Source: Gemmatimonadota bacterium (GTDB taxonomy: Bacteria; Latescibacterota; UBA2968; UBA8231). Taken from it: 64,000 nucleotides of DNA. The notes under the pieces were generated by a model. That model searched no databases and was not told the DNA's origin. It was given only the letters and a program-made list of their open reading frames with translations. Position 1 is the stretch's first letter, and every line of letters begins with the position of its first letter. The stretch covers positions 1 to 64,000 of the forward strand of contig JABHDC010000193.1 of the NCBI GenBank assembly GCA_018673255.1, given 5' to 3'. A program made the position numbers and the translations under genes. Shown here piece by piece: positions 24,758 to 33,663 of this stretch.

Positions 24758-26020
24758 TCAGGCTGCCCTTACCTGATCTCCGTCGAAACGCTCCAGTCCC
24801 CGGTCGTAGACCTCGTAGTGCTCGCCTTCTGCCTCCTCGGGATCGACGTACTTGAGGAACATCGCCTGATCCGGCTTGCCACCGGACAGCTTGCGGCGAC
24901 TACCCTTCAGATTGCTGACCGGGTCGTGCCAGCGGACCTCGCCTTCCTGCAGCAGGATGTACTGGCCGGCAAATCTGTCGACGAGCTCATCGCGGTGATC
25001 GCGATAGAAGAGGCCCTGCTCGCAGGTGGTACGCTGCCAGCTGTGCACACGCTCGGGGCCATCGGTGAGATTTGCGTAGAATCGACCGACGGGTCGCTCA
25101 ACCTCTGACTCGAAATCGATCTGCTCGAGATCGACCGTTCCGAATCCTCCTTCGGCGGCCACCTTGAGGGAGTTGCGGTCGCGATGGAAGGGTGGCGTCA
25201 GCCAGTCGCTCAAGGGATCGTGGCCCATCAGCCAGGCGGCGCATGCATCGGTGGCGACGGTCTGGTCACCGGCGATCAGCGTGTCCGCCTCCACGGCCGG
25301 GCTCTCATCCTGGCCATTGCCCCACTCCTGTCCCGCCTGCCCCACGAGCCCGTCGATGATATTCAGGGCCGGGTTGAAGATGCGTCCCATGTCGGCCAGC
25401 ATGTAGGGCATGCGGACCAGATGGTGGAAATACATGCGCGCGTGCCCCTGGGGTTCGGCCGGCATCAGACCGAAGAGATTCTTCAGACTCAGGGTTACAC
25501 CCATGAAGCCGTGGTTTTTCATCTTCGCCAGGGAGATGAACTCGTCGACCTCCACCGCCGACTCCGGGAGCAGATACTGGCTGAACATCTGGCCGCCCCC
25601 CGGTACGGGATAGACCTTCGTCGGCGCCTCGTGGCCGATGACGTATTCGACGCCGTAGTCTCTCAAGGCCTGCAAGGCCGTGGCCGACTCGTAGGGATCG
25701 GTGTCGTTGTACATGGCGTAGTAGCTGACATCGGTGCAGACGATGTCGGCCGTCGTCCGCTCTCTGAGCAGTCGCAGGGTCGCTCGCACCACCTTGTCGC
25801 ACACCAACTGCTGCAGCATGCCCTTGTGCGTTACGTGCGCATCCGGGCGCTTGTCGTGGTTGATCTTGATGCCGATCCTGCCGGCCTTTGCCAGCCGCGC
25901 CCACGCATCCTCGAGGGGAGCCGTCGCCCTCACGAGTGCCTCGTAGACCTCCTCTTCGTTGGCCATGTGGTCGCAGTGGGTCGCCCGAACCTTGTAGTCT
26001 TCATTCGCCATCGGTGTCAC
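24758..26020 (-). CDS. DUF362 protein
   Basis: 420 residues, cytoplasmic (no signal). It shows the DUF362 landmarks IGIKINHDKRPDAHVT (KPN-loop equivalent), FISLAKMKNHGFMGVTLSLKNLFGLMPAEP and LIAGDQTVATDACAAWLMGHDP. Ferredoxin cysteines are absent. The start is GTG 26020 (AGGAG 4 nt upstream) or ATG 26011. It is the last gene of a minus-strand run behind an ABC sugar-uptake system, with a gap of 38 nt, which suggests that its substrate arrives through that transporter. Function unknown. Confidence 0.82.
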   Translation of the reverse strand: MTPMANEDYKVRATHCDHMANEEEVYEALVRATAPLEDAWARLAKAGRIGIKINHDKRPDAHVTHKGMLQQLVCDKVVRATLRLLRERTTADIVCTDVSYYAMYNDTDPYESATALQALRDYGVEYVIGHEAPTKVYPVPGGGQMFSQYLLPESAVEVDEFISLAKMKNHGFMGVTLSLKNLFGLMPAEPQGHARMYFHHLVRMPYMLADMGRIFNPALNIIDGLVGQAGQEWGNGQDESPAVEADTLIAGDQTVATDACAAWLMGHDPLSDWLTPPFHRDRNSLKVAAEGGFGTVDLEQIDFESEVERPVGRFYANLTDGPERVHSWQRTTCEQGLFYRDHRDELVDRFAGQYILLQEGEVRWHDPVSNLKGSRRKLSGGKPDQAMFLKYVDPEEAEGEHYEVYDRGLERFDGDQVRAA

Positions 26021-26058
26021 CGGTCTCCTGTGGATTGCTTATGAATTGCCAAGTACCG

Positions 26059-27459
26059 TCAACGGGCACTGACCTGGTCGCGCCACCAGTCATCGTGGTA
26101 GGCGGTGCCCGTCACCTGCTCGAATTTAGCCTGCAGCTCCGGCCGACGACGCAGATTCTGCCGGACCCTTGCGTCCACTTCGGCTGCTGTCCGACGCAGC
26201 TCTTCCTCTGGATCGGCGCCATTCTCCACCGACTCGACAGCCTCCTTGATCCAGCGTTTGACGATCTGGGACTCGACGAAGGGACTCACGTCGAGTGGTC
26301 GGCCGTCCCGGGCCGCATCGATGAAGGGCTGATGGAATTCTGGCCGATCGATGATGTCGTTGGTCAGCGCCTGTCCATCGCCGGCCAGGGCCGGACTCGG
26401 TGGCAGGGAGTCACCATCTTTGACGATGAGGGAGCTGTACTCATCGCTGGCAAGATATTGCAGGAAGGCCATCGCTTCCTCGGGGTGCGCGCTCTTGGCG
26501 TTGATCCCGGCAGCACGGGTGCGCACACCGACCTGCGGCGCCCTGCCTTCGGCCCGAGGCATCACGATGCTGGCCACACGCTCCTTCAAGTGGGGATTCC
26601 TCTTCAGATAGGCCGGGATGCGCACGATACCCCAGCGACCGATGAAGATATACGCCGCCTGCTGGTTGAAGAACCAGGAAATCCCACCCGACCCCCAGCC
26701 GCCCTGGGATGACAGGGACTTCGCCTCGGCCGACGTCGGCATGATGTCGTCGATCAGCGCCATATCGCGGAAACGCCGTATCGACGCCAGGGCCGGCGCC
26801 TGAGCGAGGGCCGAGTGCAGTCCGTCAGGTGTGAAGAAGGTCCCCCCGTGACTGATGAGCAGATCCTGGAAGACCCACTCACTCAGCCAGTTGGCCAGCG
26901 GGATGTGTTCCTGTCCACTCTTCGATGGATTGTTACGGACCGCCAGGGCGCTTTCCACGAAGTCATCCCAGGTCCAGCCCGGTTGGGGCATCGGCGCGTC
27001 GTGGTCCTCAAGTATATGGCGATTGTAGATGACGGCGTTGGCGTGCACATTGCACGGAAACCGATACTGCCGTCCCTCGTAGGTGATCGCCCCCTCCAGC
27101 GACGCATAGGTCCTGGCCGGGGAAAATCCCATCTCCTCAGCGAAGGGGGTCAGATCCATCAGCACCCCGGCTTCGACGAGGGTAGAGAACTCGAACACAT
27201 CCCCCACGTCGATGATATCCGGACCGGTACCCGTGGCGCAGCGCACGATGATCTTCGTCTCGTCGCGCTTCTCGACAACTGCGTGCAGCTGCGGGAACAT
27301 GCGCTCGAAGACGTCGACCTGCAGCAGGCGCGCCGGATTCCGGTCGGTCGACCAGACGATCGTCGTGCGATCGGGATCCTCGATGGTCTCCAGGGTGCTC
27401 ATGGCGATAGCATACATGGAGGCCGCCAGAGCGATACAGACGATGAAGACGTATTTCAT
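26059..27459 (-). CDS. ABC transporter substrate-binding protein, family 1 (CUT1 type)
   Basis: 466 residues. The N-terminus MKYVFIVCIALAASMYAIAMS is a signal peptide or membrane anchor without a lipobox Cys. The body has the type-1 solute-binding pattern: GTGPDIIDVGD, VLMDLTPFAEEMG, YRFPCNVHANAVIYN, PGWTWDDFVESA and AMAFLQYLASDEYSS. It should capture an oligosaccharide outside the cytoplasmic membrane. It follows the two permease genes (gap of 11 nt), so gene order is permease-permease-SBP. Confidence 0.9.
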   Translation of the reverse strand: MKYVFIVCIALAASMYAIAMSTLETIEDPDRTTIVWSTDRNPARLLQVDVFERMFPQLHAVVEKRDETKIIVRCATGTGPDIIDVGDVFEFSTLVEAGVLMDLTPFAEEMGFSPARTYASLEGAITYEGRQYRFPCNVHANAVIYNRHILEDHDAPMPQPGWTWDDFVESALAVRNNPSKSGQEHIPLANWLSEWVFQDLLISHGGTFFTPDGLHSALAQAPALASIRRFRDMALIDDIMPTSAEAKSLSSQGGWGSGGISWFFNQQAAYIFIGRWGIVRIPAYLKRNPHLKERVASIVMPRAEGRAPQVGVRTRAAGINAKSAHPEEAMAFLQYLASDEYSSLIVKDGDSLPPSPALAGDGQALTNDIIDRPEFHQPFIDAARDGRPLDVSPFVESQIVKRWIKEAVESVENGADPEEELRRTAAEVDARVRQNLRRRPELQAKFEQVTGTAYHDDWWRDQVSAR

Positions 27460-27470
27460 GTCCTGCCTCC

Positions 27471-28334
27471 CTATCCCTTCACGCCGCCGAGTTGGATGCC
27501 TCTGACCAGGAACTTCTGACAGACGACGAAGAGGACGATCAGAGGTGCCACGGTGATCGTCGCCGCCGCCATGATCAGCTCCGTCTGCTGACCGAAGGTG
27601 CTGTCGAGTTCGAGCAGCCCGACGGGCAGGGGGAAGAATTGCTGGTCGTTCAGCATGATCAGGGGCCAGAAGAACTGCTGGTACTGGAAGAGGAATGTGA
27701 TCATTGCCAGGGCGATGATGCCGGGTCGGGCAAGGGGCAGGATCACATCGACGAAGATCTGCCAGTTGCTGGCCCCGTCGATGTGAGCCGCCTCATCCAG
27801 GGCCGTGGGGATACCGAGCATGAATTGACGCAGCAGAAACGTACCGAAGGCGGTGAAGGAAGCGGGGATGATCAAGCCGTGATAGGTATTGAGAAACCCG
27901 AGCCACACCATGACCTGGAAGTTGGGGATCATCAGTGTCAATCCGGGAATCATCATCGTCCCCAGATAGAGCAGGAACACAGCGTCCCGCCCGCGCCACC
28001 GGAGCCTCGAGAAGGCAAAAGCGGCCAGGGCCGACGTCATCACCTGGATCAGGGTCGTGGTGAAGGCGACGAAGAAGCTGTTGAAGAACCACCGGCCGAA
28101 CTTCAACTCCAGTTTCTCACCCGTCATCGGTTCGGGCAGCTGCCCGAAAAGAATCGGATAGTTCTGCGGGTTGAAGTCCTCGGCGACGATGTGGATGCCA
28201 CCGGCTTCGATCTCGGCGCGCGATTTGACCGAGGCGCCGATCATCCACACGAAGGGCATGGCCAGCACGAATCCAAGCAGACCGAGGACGATGAACCGGA
28301 CGAGGACGCCGCGGTCCTTGAAGACTGTGAGCAT
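27471..28334 (-). CDS. ABC sugar permease (MalG-like)
   Basis: 287 residues with six hydrophobic helices. The cytoplasmic EAA loop reads AAHIDGASNWQIFVDVILPLARPG, as in CUT1 permeases. The N-terminus VLGLLGFVLAMPFVWMIGASVK is the usual first helix, and the C-terminus VRGIQLGGVKG is the conserved MalG-type tail. Its start codon overlaps the stop of the MalF-like gene. It works as a heterodimer with that protein; the ATPase must come from elsewhere in the genome. Confidence 0.92.
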   Translation of the reverse strand: MLTVFKDRGVLVRFIVLGLLGFVLAMPFVWMIGASVKSRAEIEAGGIHIVAEDFNPQNYPILFGQLPEPMTGEKLELKFGRWFFNSFFVAFTTTLIQVMTSALAAFAFSRLRWRGRDAVFLLYLGTMMIPGLTLMIPNFQVMVWLGFLNTYHGLIIPASFTAFGTFLLRQFMLGIPTALDEAAHIDGASNWQIFVDVILPLARPGIIALAMITFLFQYQQFFWPLIMLNDQQFFPLPVGLLELDSTFGQQTELIMAAATITVAPLIVLFVVCQKFLVRGIQLGGVKG

Positions 28335-29797
28335 TAGTAGTCGACCTCCTGACTGCGTCCGAAGCGCCAGTTCAGGGCCGTCGCCAGGAAGATGACGGCG
28401 AAGAGCACCCAGGAGATGGCCGCCGCATACCCCATATCGAGATCACCAAACATCTTGTTGTAGATGTAGTAACTCAGGGCCGTCGTCGAGCCGGCGGGTC
28501 CGCCTTCCGTCATGACCCTCGCCTGCTCGAAGCCCCCCTGCAGACCGCCGATGACGGAGACGATGCTGATGAAGAAGGTCGTGGGCGCCAGCTGCGGCCA
28601 CGTGACATGCCGGAAACGCTGCCAGCGACCAGCGCCATCCACATTGGCCGCATCGATCAACTCGAGGGGCACATTCGACAGGGCAGCCAGATAGAGCAGC
28701 ATGTTCTGGCCGCCGATGAAGATCCACACACCCATCGCTACGATCGCCGGTTTGGCCCAGGCGATTTCGGCCAGCCATGAAGGCGGCACCAGGGCGAGTC
28801 CCAGCGTTGTGAACAGACTCTCCAGACCCTGGTTGATCGGCCCCGTCTCGGGACGGTAGAGCGACTTCCACAGCACGTAGACGGCGACACCCGAGGTAAA
28901 CTGGGGCAGATAGAAGATGGTGCGGAAGGTGACGATGTTGAACTGGAATCCGAGTCCCGCGAAGACCCAGATGATCCCGGCCAGGACGCCCACATTCGGC
29001 CAGTCCAGTCCGAAGCCGAGGATGACGCACACAATCGCCAGACCGCCGCAGGCACCGGCCCCGATCGTCCGGCTGCGCCAGGTACCTAAGGGAAGCTCCT
29101 CATTGAGCAACAGGGCCAGCGACAGGGCACCGACAATCGCCAGGGGCAGACCCATCATCATATACAGCGTGTTGTAGAGGTAGTACCAGAAACGGCCATC
29201 CCGGGGCTCGTAGGCGGCCCACATCGATGCATCCAGCATGAACAGACCGAACACGCACAGCGTCAGCAAGGCACCCGGCAGCAAGCCGGGACCGGTCTCC
29301 CATTCGAGCGAATCGCGGCTGGCCACCAGTCCACCGACGATCACCGCAAGCATGCCCGCCAGCAGACTCCCCTGGGCCACTTCGACATACCAGAAGCTGG
29401 TGGCTCCGTCTCCCGACGCGAGACTGACAGCGACAATGACGATGCCCGTCATGCCGATCAGGACACCACCGACGCGAGCCCCACGCCACGCGTGCACATT
29501 CGACAGGAGCAGACCCACGAGACTGGCGACCAGACCCAGGACACACAGTACGTAGAGTGACAGAACCCCCGCCGCCCCCTCCTCCACGGCCCGCACACCC
29601 ACCAGGTCGATGAAATTGCGCAGCCCGACGAATCGCACAGCCTCGTGGGGTCGCAGGGTCCAGTGATGGAAGGCCATCACCAGCGACAGCACCACCGGAA
29701 ACAGGGTGAAGCACAGGAAACCGACGAAGTTCGGTGCCAGGAATCCTGCAGCGGTCGGCCAGTTCCGGTCGAAGGCCGGGCGCTTGGTTTCACTCAT
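28334..29797 (-). CDS. ABC sugar permease (MalF-like) with enlarged N-terminal half
   Basis: 487 residues, against about 290-310 for a normal partner permease. The C-terminal part has the EAA loop AANVDGAGRWQRFRHVTWPQLAP and TALSYYIYNKMF, typical of CUT1 MalF proteins. Between the first helix (NFVGFLCFTLFPVVLSLVMAF) and the permease core lie several extra hydrophobic helices (about residues 55-260). MalF of E. coli also has an insertion, but there it is a soluble loop. ATG 29797 gives the best spacing (6 nt) to GGAG. The gene is preceded by the sorbosone-dehydrogenase-like gene. Confidence 0.87.
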   Translation of the reverse strand: MSETKRPAFDRNWPTAAGFLAPNFVGFLCFTLFPVVLSLVMAFHHWTLRPHEAVRFVGLRNFIDLVGVRAVEEGAAGVLSLYVLCVLGLVASLVGLLLSNVHAWRGARVGGVLIGMTGIVIVAVSLASGDGATSFWYVEVAQGSLLAGMLAVIVGGLVASRDSLEWETGPGLLPGALLTLCVFGLFMLDASMWAAYEPRDGRFWYYLYNTLYMMMGLPLAIVGALSLALLLNEELPLGTWRSRTIGAGACGGLAIVCVILGFGLDWPNVGVLAGIIWVFAGLGFQFNIVTFRTIFYLPQFTSGVAVYVLWKSLYRPETGPINQGLESLFTTLGLALVPPSWLAEIAWAKPAIVAMGVWIFIGGQNMLLYLAALSNVPLELIDAANVDGAGRWQRFRHVTWPQLAPTTFFISIVSVIGGLQGGFEQARVMTEGGPAGSTTALSYYIYNKMFGDLDMGYAAAISWVLFAVIFLATALNWRFGRSQEVDY

Positions 29798-29856
29798 CAT
29801 GGTCTCCACTCGCAGGCGCCCGAAACGATGATCGCCGCCGCGGCGTCAGGTCCATC

Positions 29857-31854
29857 TTACTTCAACAACGTCAGACGTCGTGACATCGTCGTCGTCGCCG
29901 TCTGCAGCCGATACAGATACACGCCACTGGCCACCCTGCGGCCCTGGTCGTCGTTACCATCCCATTCGGCCACATACACACCCGCGACACGATAGGCGTC
30001 GACGAGTCGGCGGATCCGTTGGCCGGCCAGATCGAAGACGGCCAGTTTGACTGACCCAGGCGCGTCCAGGCGATAGGTGATCGTGGTGGTCGGGTTGAAG
30101 GGATTGGGGTAATTCTGGTCCAGTGCTTCAAACCGGGGTGTCGTCGATGACTCGGACTCGACCGCCGTCATGCGACCTCGTGGCAGGGTGATCTCCCACA
30201 GACCGAGTGGGCCGCTGCGTTCGATGACGTAGATCCGATTGTCGACGATCTCCGCATCCATCGGGCCACGGAACCCCTCCACGATGCGCGTGATCCGCGC
30301 CTGGTAGTTGTCGCCCACCTTCTCCAGATCCAGGTGCAGCAGATCTTCATCCGGATCGTTGAAGGAGTTGATGAGGTCGCAGCAGTCGCCTCCTGTCCGA
30401 AGCAGGAAGCCATCTCCCCTGAATTCGGGGATGAGCACTCCCTTCGTATCGAAGATGATACCCAGAGGCGAAGAATGAGGCGTAAAGGTCATCACCGACG
30501 CGCCGGCATCACTGGCATCGATCACACCCCCGGTCACCGGATCTCGCAGACGATCGGCATCGGGACCGAGATTGATGACCGGATCGCTCAACCGGGCCGG
30601 TGGCGGCGGAAACGTGGGGTCGCTGTGGAACAGTCCGTCGCTACGTGCCCCAGATTGCGTGAAGAGGATGTAGTTGTCCACGCTGGGGTCGTAGCCACCG
30701 AACTGTTGCGGATTGTCGATCCCCCCCATGCGCCACGGGAAACCAAAATGGTGTCCCTCACGCACCCACATCAGGGCGTCAGGCAGATCTGAATCGGGGC
30801 CATTGTCCGCGGCGAACAGATCACCATCGGGTGAGAAGGCCATATCGAAAGCGTTGCGGAATCCGTCCGCAAAAAGATATCCAGAAGCTGCCAGGGCCTG
30901 TCCATCGGCAGGAATCACGATGCCATCGCCATCGGCCGGCACCCGCAGAATCGCCGAGGCCAAGGGTACTTCGCGAGTGCCCTCGGGGTAGCCATCAGCG
31001 GGCGCTACCTCGCCATGATCGGTGCGTGATCCCGAATTGAGGAAGACGAATCGATCGTCCGGACTCAGCACGATCCCCGGATGGGGGTGGTTCTTCGTTC
31101 CGGGTGGGATCGGTTCCGTGACCGCCACGATGCGCCAGCGTCGTTCATTCGTCGCCGGATCGAGATCGCCTCGGGCGATGTTGTTGACCCGTCCCCCATC
31201 GCGCGTGATGGCACCGATGAAGAAGGTCCCATTGCGATCGATATCGAAGCCCTGGACGTCAGAGAATCCGTGATCGGCGCTGGTGGCCACCACGGTGGCA
31301 CTCGTCGCATTGGCCTGGTCGAGATCGAGGGTAACGTAGAACGTGCCGTCCGCTCCGATGAAGAGTGCGCGGGCGAAAGGCAGCCCGTACTCTTCACGGG
31401 TTGCCACCGGCGTGCGAGGCAACGCCACGATGCTTCCATTCGAGGAGGACAGGGCATAGCCGGCACCATCGGTGGGGTCGGTGGCGCGCGTCGCGCCATC
31501 CGCGTCGGCCTGCCGAATCGCCTCCAGGGGCACACTATCCGGCACGGCCTGGGCCGGCTCGATGATATCCCAGACTCGCACGCTACCGTCGACTCGTCCT
31601 CGGGCGATCTGTTCACCGATCTGGTCGCCAGGGTCCTTGATGTCGATCCTGGAGATCGTGCCATTGTTGGCCTGGATGTAGAGAGTGTTGTCGCGTGGAT
31701 CCTTGGCGATCCGGAAGATATTGCGCCCCACACTGGTGATCATCTTCACGCTGATGTCATCACGCAATGGTCGTGGATCGGCCTCGACGATCTGGGCAGC
31801 GCACAGAACGCTGATTCCAGACAACAGGAACCACGGATAATGTCGTCGACTCAC
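29857..31854 (-). CDS. Secreted beta-propeller (sorbosone/glucose-dehydrogenase-like) with FlgD-type C-terminal domain
   Basis: 665 residues. MSRRHYPWFLLSGISVLCAAQIVEA is a signal peptide. A six-bladed propeller of the glucose/sorbosone dehydrogenase type follows: NHPHPGIVLSPDDRFVFLNSG, SAILRVPADGDG, GFRNAFDMAFSPDGDLFAADNG, EGHHFGFPWRMGG and SVMTFTPHSSPLG. These PQQ-type propellers oxidise sugars in the periplasm, but cofactor residues cannot be confirmed by eye. The last ~85 residues are the sorting domain NYPNPFNPTTTITYRL...SRRLTLLK. It is paired with the cytochrome-like gene 55 nt upstream, which could accept its electrons. Confidence 0.8.
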   Translation of the reverse strand: MSRRHYPWFLLSGISVLCAAQIVEADPRPLRDDISVKMITSVGRNIFRIAKDPRDNTLYIQANNGTISRIDIKDPGDQIGEQIARGRVDGSVRVWDIIEPAQAVPDSVPLEAIRQADADGATRATDPTDGAGYALSSSNGSIVALPRTPVATREEYGLPFARALFIGADGTFYVTLDLDQANATSATVVATSADHGFSDVQGFDIDRNGTFFIGAITRDGGRVNNIARGDLDPATNERRWRIVAVTEPIPPGTKNHPHPGIVLSPDDRFVFLNSGSRTDHGEVAPADGYPEGTREVPLASAILRVPADGDGIVIPADGQALAASGYLFADGFRNAFDMAFSPDGDLFAADNGPDSDLPDALMWVREGHHFGFPWRMGGIDNPQQFGGYDPSVDNYILFTQSGARSDGLFHSDPTFPPPPARLSDPVINLGPDADRLRDPVTGGVIDASDAGASVMTFTPHSSPLGIIFDTKGVLIPEFRGDGFLLRTGGDCCDLINSFNDPDEDLLHLDLEKVGDNYQARITRIVEGFRGPMDAEIVDNRIYVIERSGPLGLWEITLPRGRMTAVESESSTTPRFEALDQNYPNPFNPTTTITYRLDAPGSVKLAVFDLAGQRIRRLVDAYRVAGVYVAEWDGNDDQGRRVASGVYLYRLQTATTTMSRRLTLLK

Positions 31855-31909
31855 TTCGTCTCCTTGGGTGATGGAGTGGTCTGATCGGTCATTGGGCGAT
31901 CGAGGAGGC

Positions 31910-33295
31910 TCATTTGAGCAGGGTCAGACGCCGCTGAGTCTCGCGGGGTCCGGATCGCAGCTGATACAGATAGACGCCACTGGCAACGATCTCGCCTGAC
32001 TCGTTTTTGCCATCCCAGGAAACGGTGTGTCTTCCGGCAGGCATGGGTGTGTCAATGAGACGACGCACGAGGCGTCCGCTGACGTCGAGGATGTCGAACC
32101 GGACCCGACCCGCGTCGGAGAGCCGGAAGGCCATGGTCGTTGCTGCATTGAAGGGGTTCGGGTAGTTCCGATCGAGCTGGAATCCTTCCGGGAGTCCGGC
32201 GTGTACTCCCACTGTGGTGGCCGTGTTCATGGCTTCGATCCATCGACGGACGGCGTCCGTGCCCAACACGTCTACAAGCTCAGTGCCCAGCGGCGGCATC
32301 CGGCCGGAATCGATGGCAAGTGTCCGCTGGTAGAGACTCGAATTTGCGGCATCACCGGGCTTGATGAGCCGCGGGTCCACCAGATCGAATGTGGCCAGCG
32401 TCGGAACTCGGTTGATTGTCTTTGTCCGATCCAGAGGCGTTTCGAGGCGCAGGTCGATGTCCGCCTTGTCGACAGCCCCGGGTCGATGGCAGTGGGCGCA
32501 GTTGGCCGCCAGGTAGGAGCGTGCCCTCGCCTCCAGATCGGCCGATTCATCGAGGGGGTCAGCCATGGCCGGCATCTGGTCGAATCCCTCGACGATGCGC
32601 TGGCTGAACAGCCCGGCATCGCTCAACGCCGCCAGTTGCTGCACCCCATCCACCAGGCGATTCAGCTGAGCCGTCGTCACGCCCAGTACATGATCGGCCG
32701 CTCCGAGATGGCACTGATCGCACTGCGATCGGTTCGGAAAATAGTGGATCTGCTCGCGGAATCCGTCTTCGGCATCCGAATCGAAGAGAAAGTAGGATTC
32801 GACCGCTTCGCGCTCCAGCAGGACCGCATCCTGACCATCGGGGGTCCACTGATAGCTGAATCCACTCCAGCCCGCGGTCGCGGCATTGCGCACCAGGAAG
32901 CGTGTCTCGATAAGGAAGCGTGTCTCACGTTGTCCGACCTCTTCTTCCAGGCCGAAATTCTTCACCAGTACCGTGTTGGGCGGGAACGACCAGCTGCTGC
33001 CCGCCGAGAATTCCACCTGCGCCGATCCGGGCAGGGCGATGAACCGTTCCTTCCACGTTCCGTCCGACCACAGGGGCGAATTCACCTCATAGGGGATGAT
33101 ACCGGGCGACACAGTGCGCGTCGCCACGTCGCTGTAGAGGCCTGATGCAGAGATCGTCGGGGGCGGCCCTCCCTCCCGCAGGTCGATCAATAGCGTTTCG
33201 TTCAGCACCCGAGGCGTGTCCTGACCGTGGAGTGGAACCACGAGAACGAGCAGGGCGGCGGTGACGATCGCTCGTGAGCAGGCTGAGAAGGACAC
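31910..33295 (-). CDS. Secreted c-type haem protein (TIGR03806-like) with FlgD-type C-terminal domain
   Basis: 461 residues with a signal peptide (about 1-24). The N-terminal half matches the TIGR03806 pattern: GIIPYEVNSPLWSDGTWKERFIALP, WSFPPNTVLVKNF and IETRFLVRN. Two haem-binding sites are present, CDQCH (192-196) and CAHCH (266-270), the second with a later Met-containing MPPLGTELVD region that can supply an axial ligand. The sorting domain starts NYPNPFNAATTMAFRL and ends QRRLTLLK. Start GTG 33295 has no clear ribosome site. An 18-bp tandem duplication (32895-32926) repeats ETRFL. It probably takes electrons from the neighbouring propeller dehydrogenase. Confidence 0.82.
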   Translation of the reverse strand: MSFSACSRAIVTAALLVLVVPLHGQDTPRVLNETLLIDLREGGPPPTISASGLYSDVATRTVSPGIIPYEVNSPLWSDGTWKERFIALPGSAQVEFSAGSSWSFPPNTVLVKNFGLEEEVGQRETRFLIETRFLVRNAATAGWSGFSYQWTPDGQDAVLLEREAVESYFLFDSDAEDGFREQIHYFPNRSQCDQCHLGAADHVLGVTTAQLNRLVDGVQQLAALSDAGLFSQRIVEGFDQMPAMADPLDESADLEARARSYLAANCAHCHRPGAVDKADIDLRLETPLDRTKTINRVPTLATFDLVDPRLIKPGDAANSSLYQRTLAIDSGRMPPLGTELVDVLGTDAVRRWIEAMNTATTVGVHAGLPEGFQLDRNYPNPFNAATTMAFRLSDAGRVRFDILDVSGRLVRRLIDTPMPAGRHTVSWDGKNESGEIVASGVYLYQLRSGPRETQRRLTLLK

Positions 33296-33477
33296 GGTAT
33301 TCAGATGTAATCCGTCGTGGCTCAGGGGAATCTATGAATAGAGATCGCGGCTGCGACTCGCGCGTGCCCGAAGGCCAGGCACAAGGGGAGAAGCAGCACG
33401 TCGGGACGGTGGGCGTCAACACGTCGGGCTGCCATCCCGTGACACGCTACCTCGGTACTGTCTCACCGATCTACGGC

Positions 33478-33540
33478 CGATAGCTGTGCATCCACAGTCG
33501 ACGGCTGTGCGTCTACGGCGACGGCTGTGCGTTCACCTGT
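33478..33540. repeat. Three tandem 20-21-bp repeats upstream of the LamG-esterase gene
   Basis: Copies at 33478-33498, 33499-33518 and 33519-33540 share CGAnnGCTGTGCntc; the last two share CGACGGCTGTGCGT exactly. A TATGAT hexamer (33549-33554) follows directly. The period equals two helical turns, so cooperative binding of an activator is plausible. The rest of the 368-bp gap (33296-33663) shows no gene or RNA that I can recognise. Confidence 0.6.
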
Positions 33541-33663
33541 CGGTTGTCTATGATTACAGATTGATCCCAGGGCCACGTGATGCACGGTACCAAGTCGGTC
33601 CACCACTCCGGGCACCTGCCGCAAGCGACAGGATGGCTGGTCGATGATACAGGGAGTTGCATA

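Noticed and set aside
33478..33540. CRISPR-like array
   Set aside because: The repeats are contiguous with no spacers and only three copies; no cas genes nearby.
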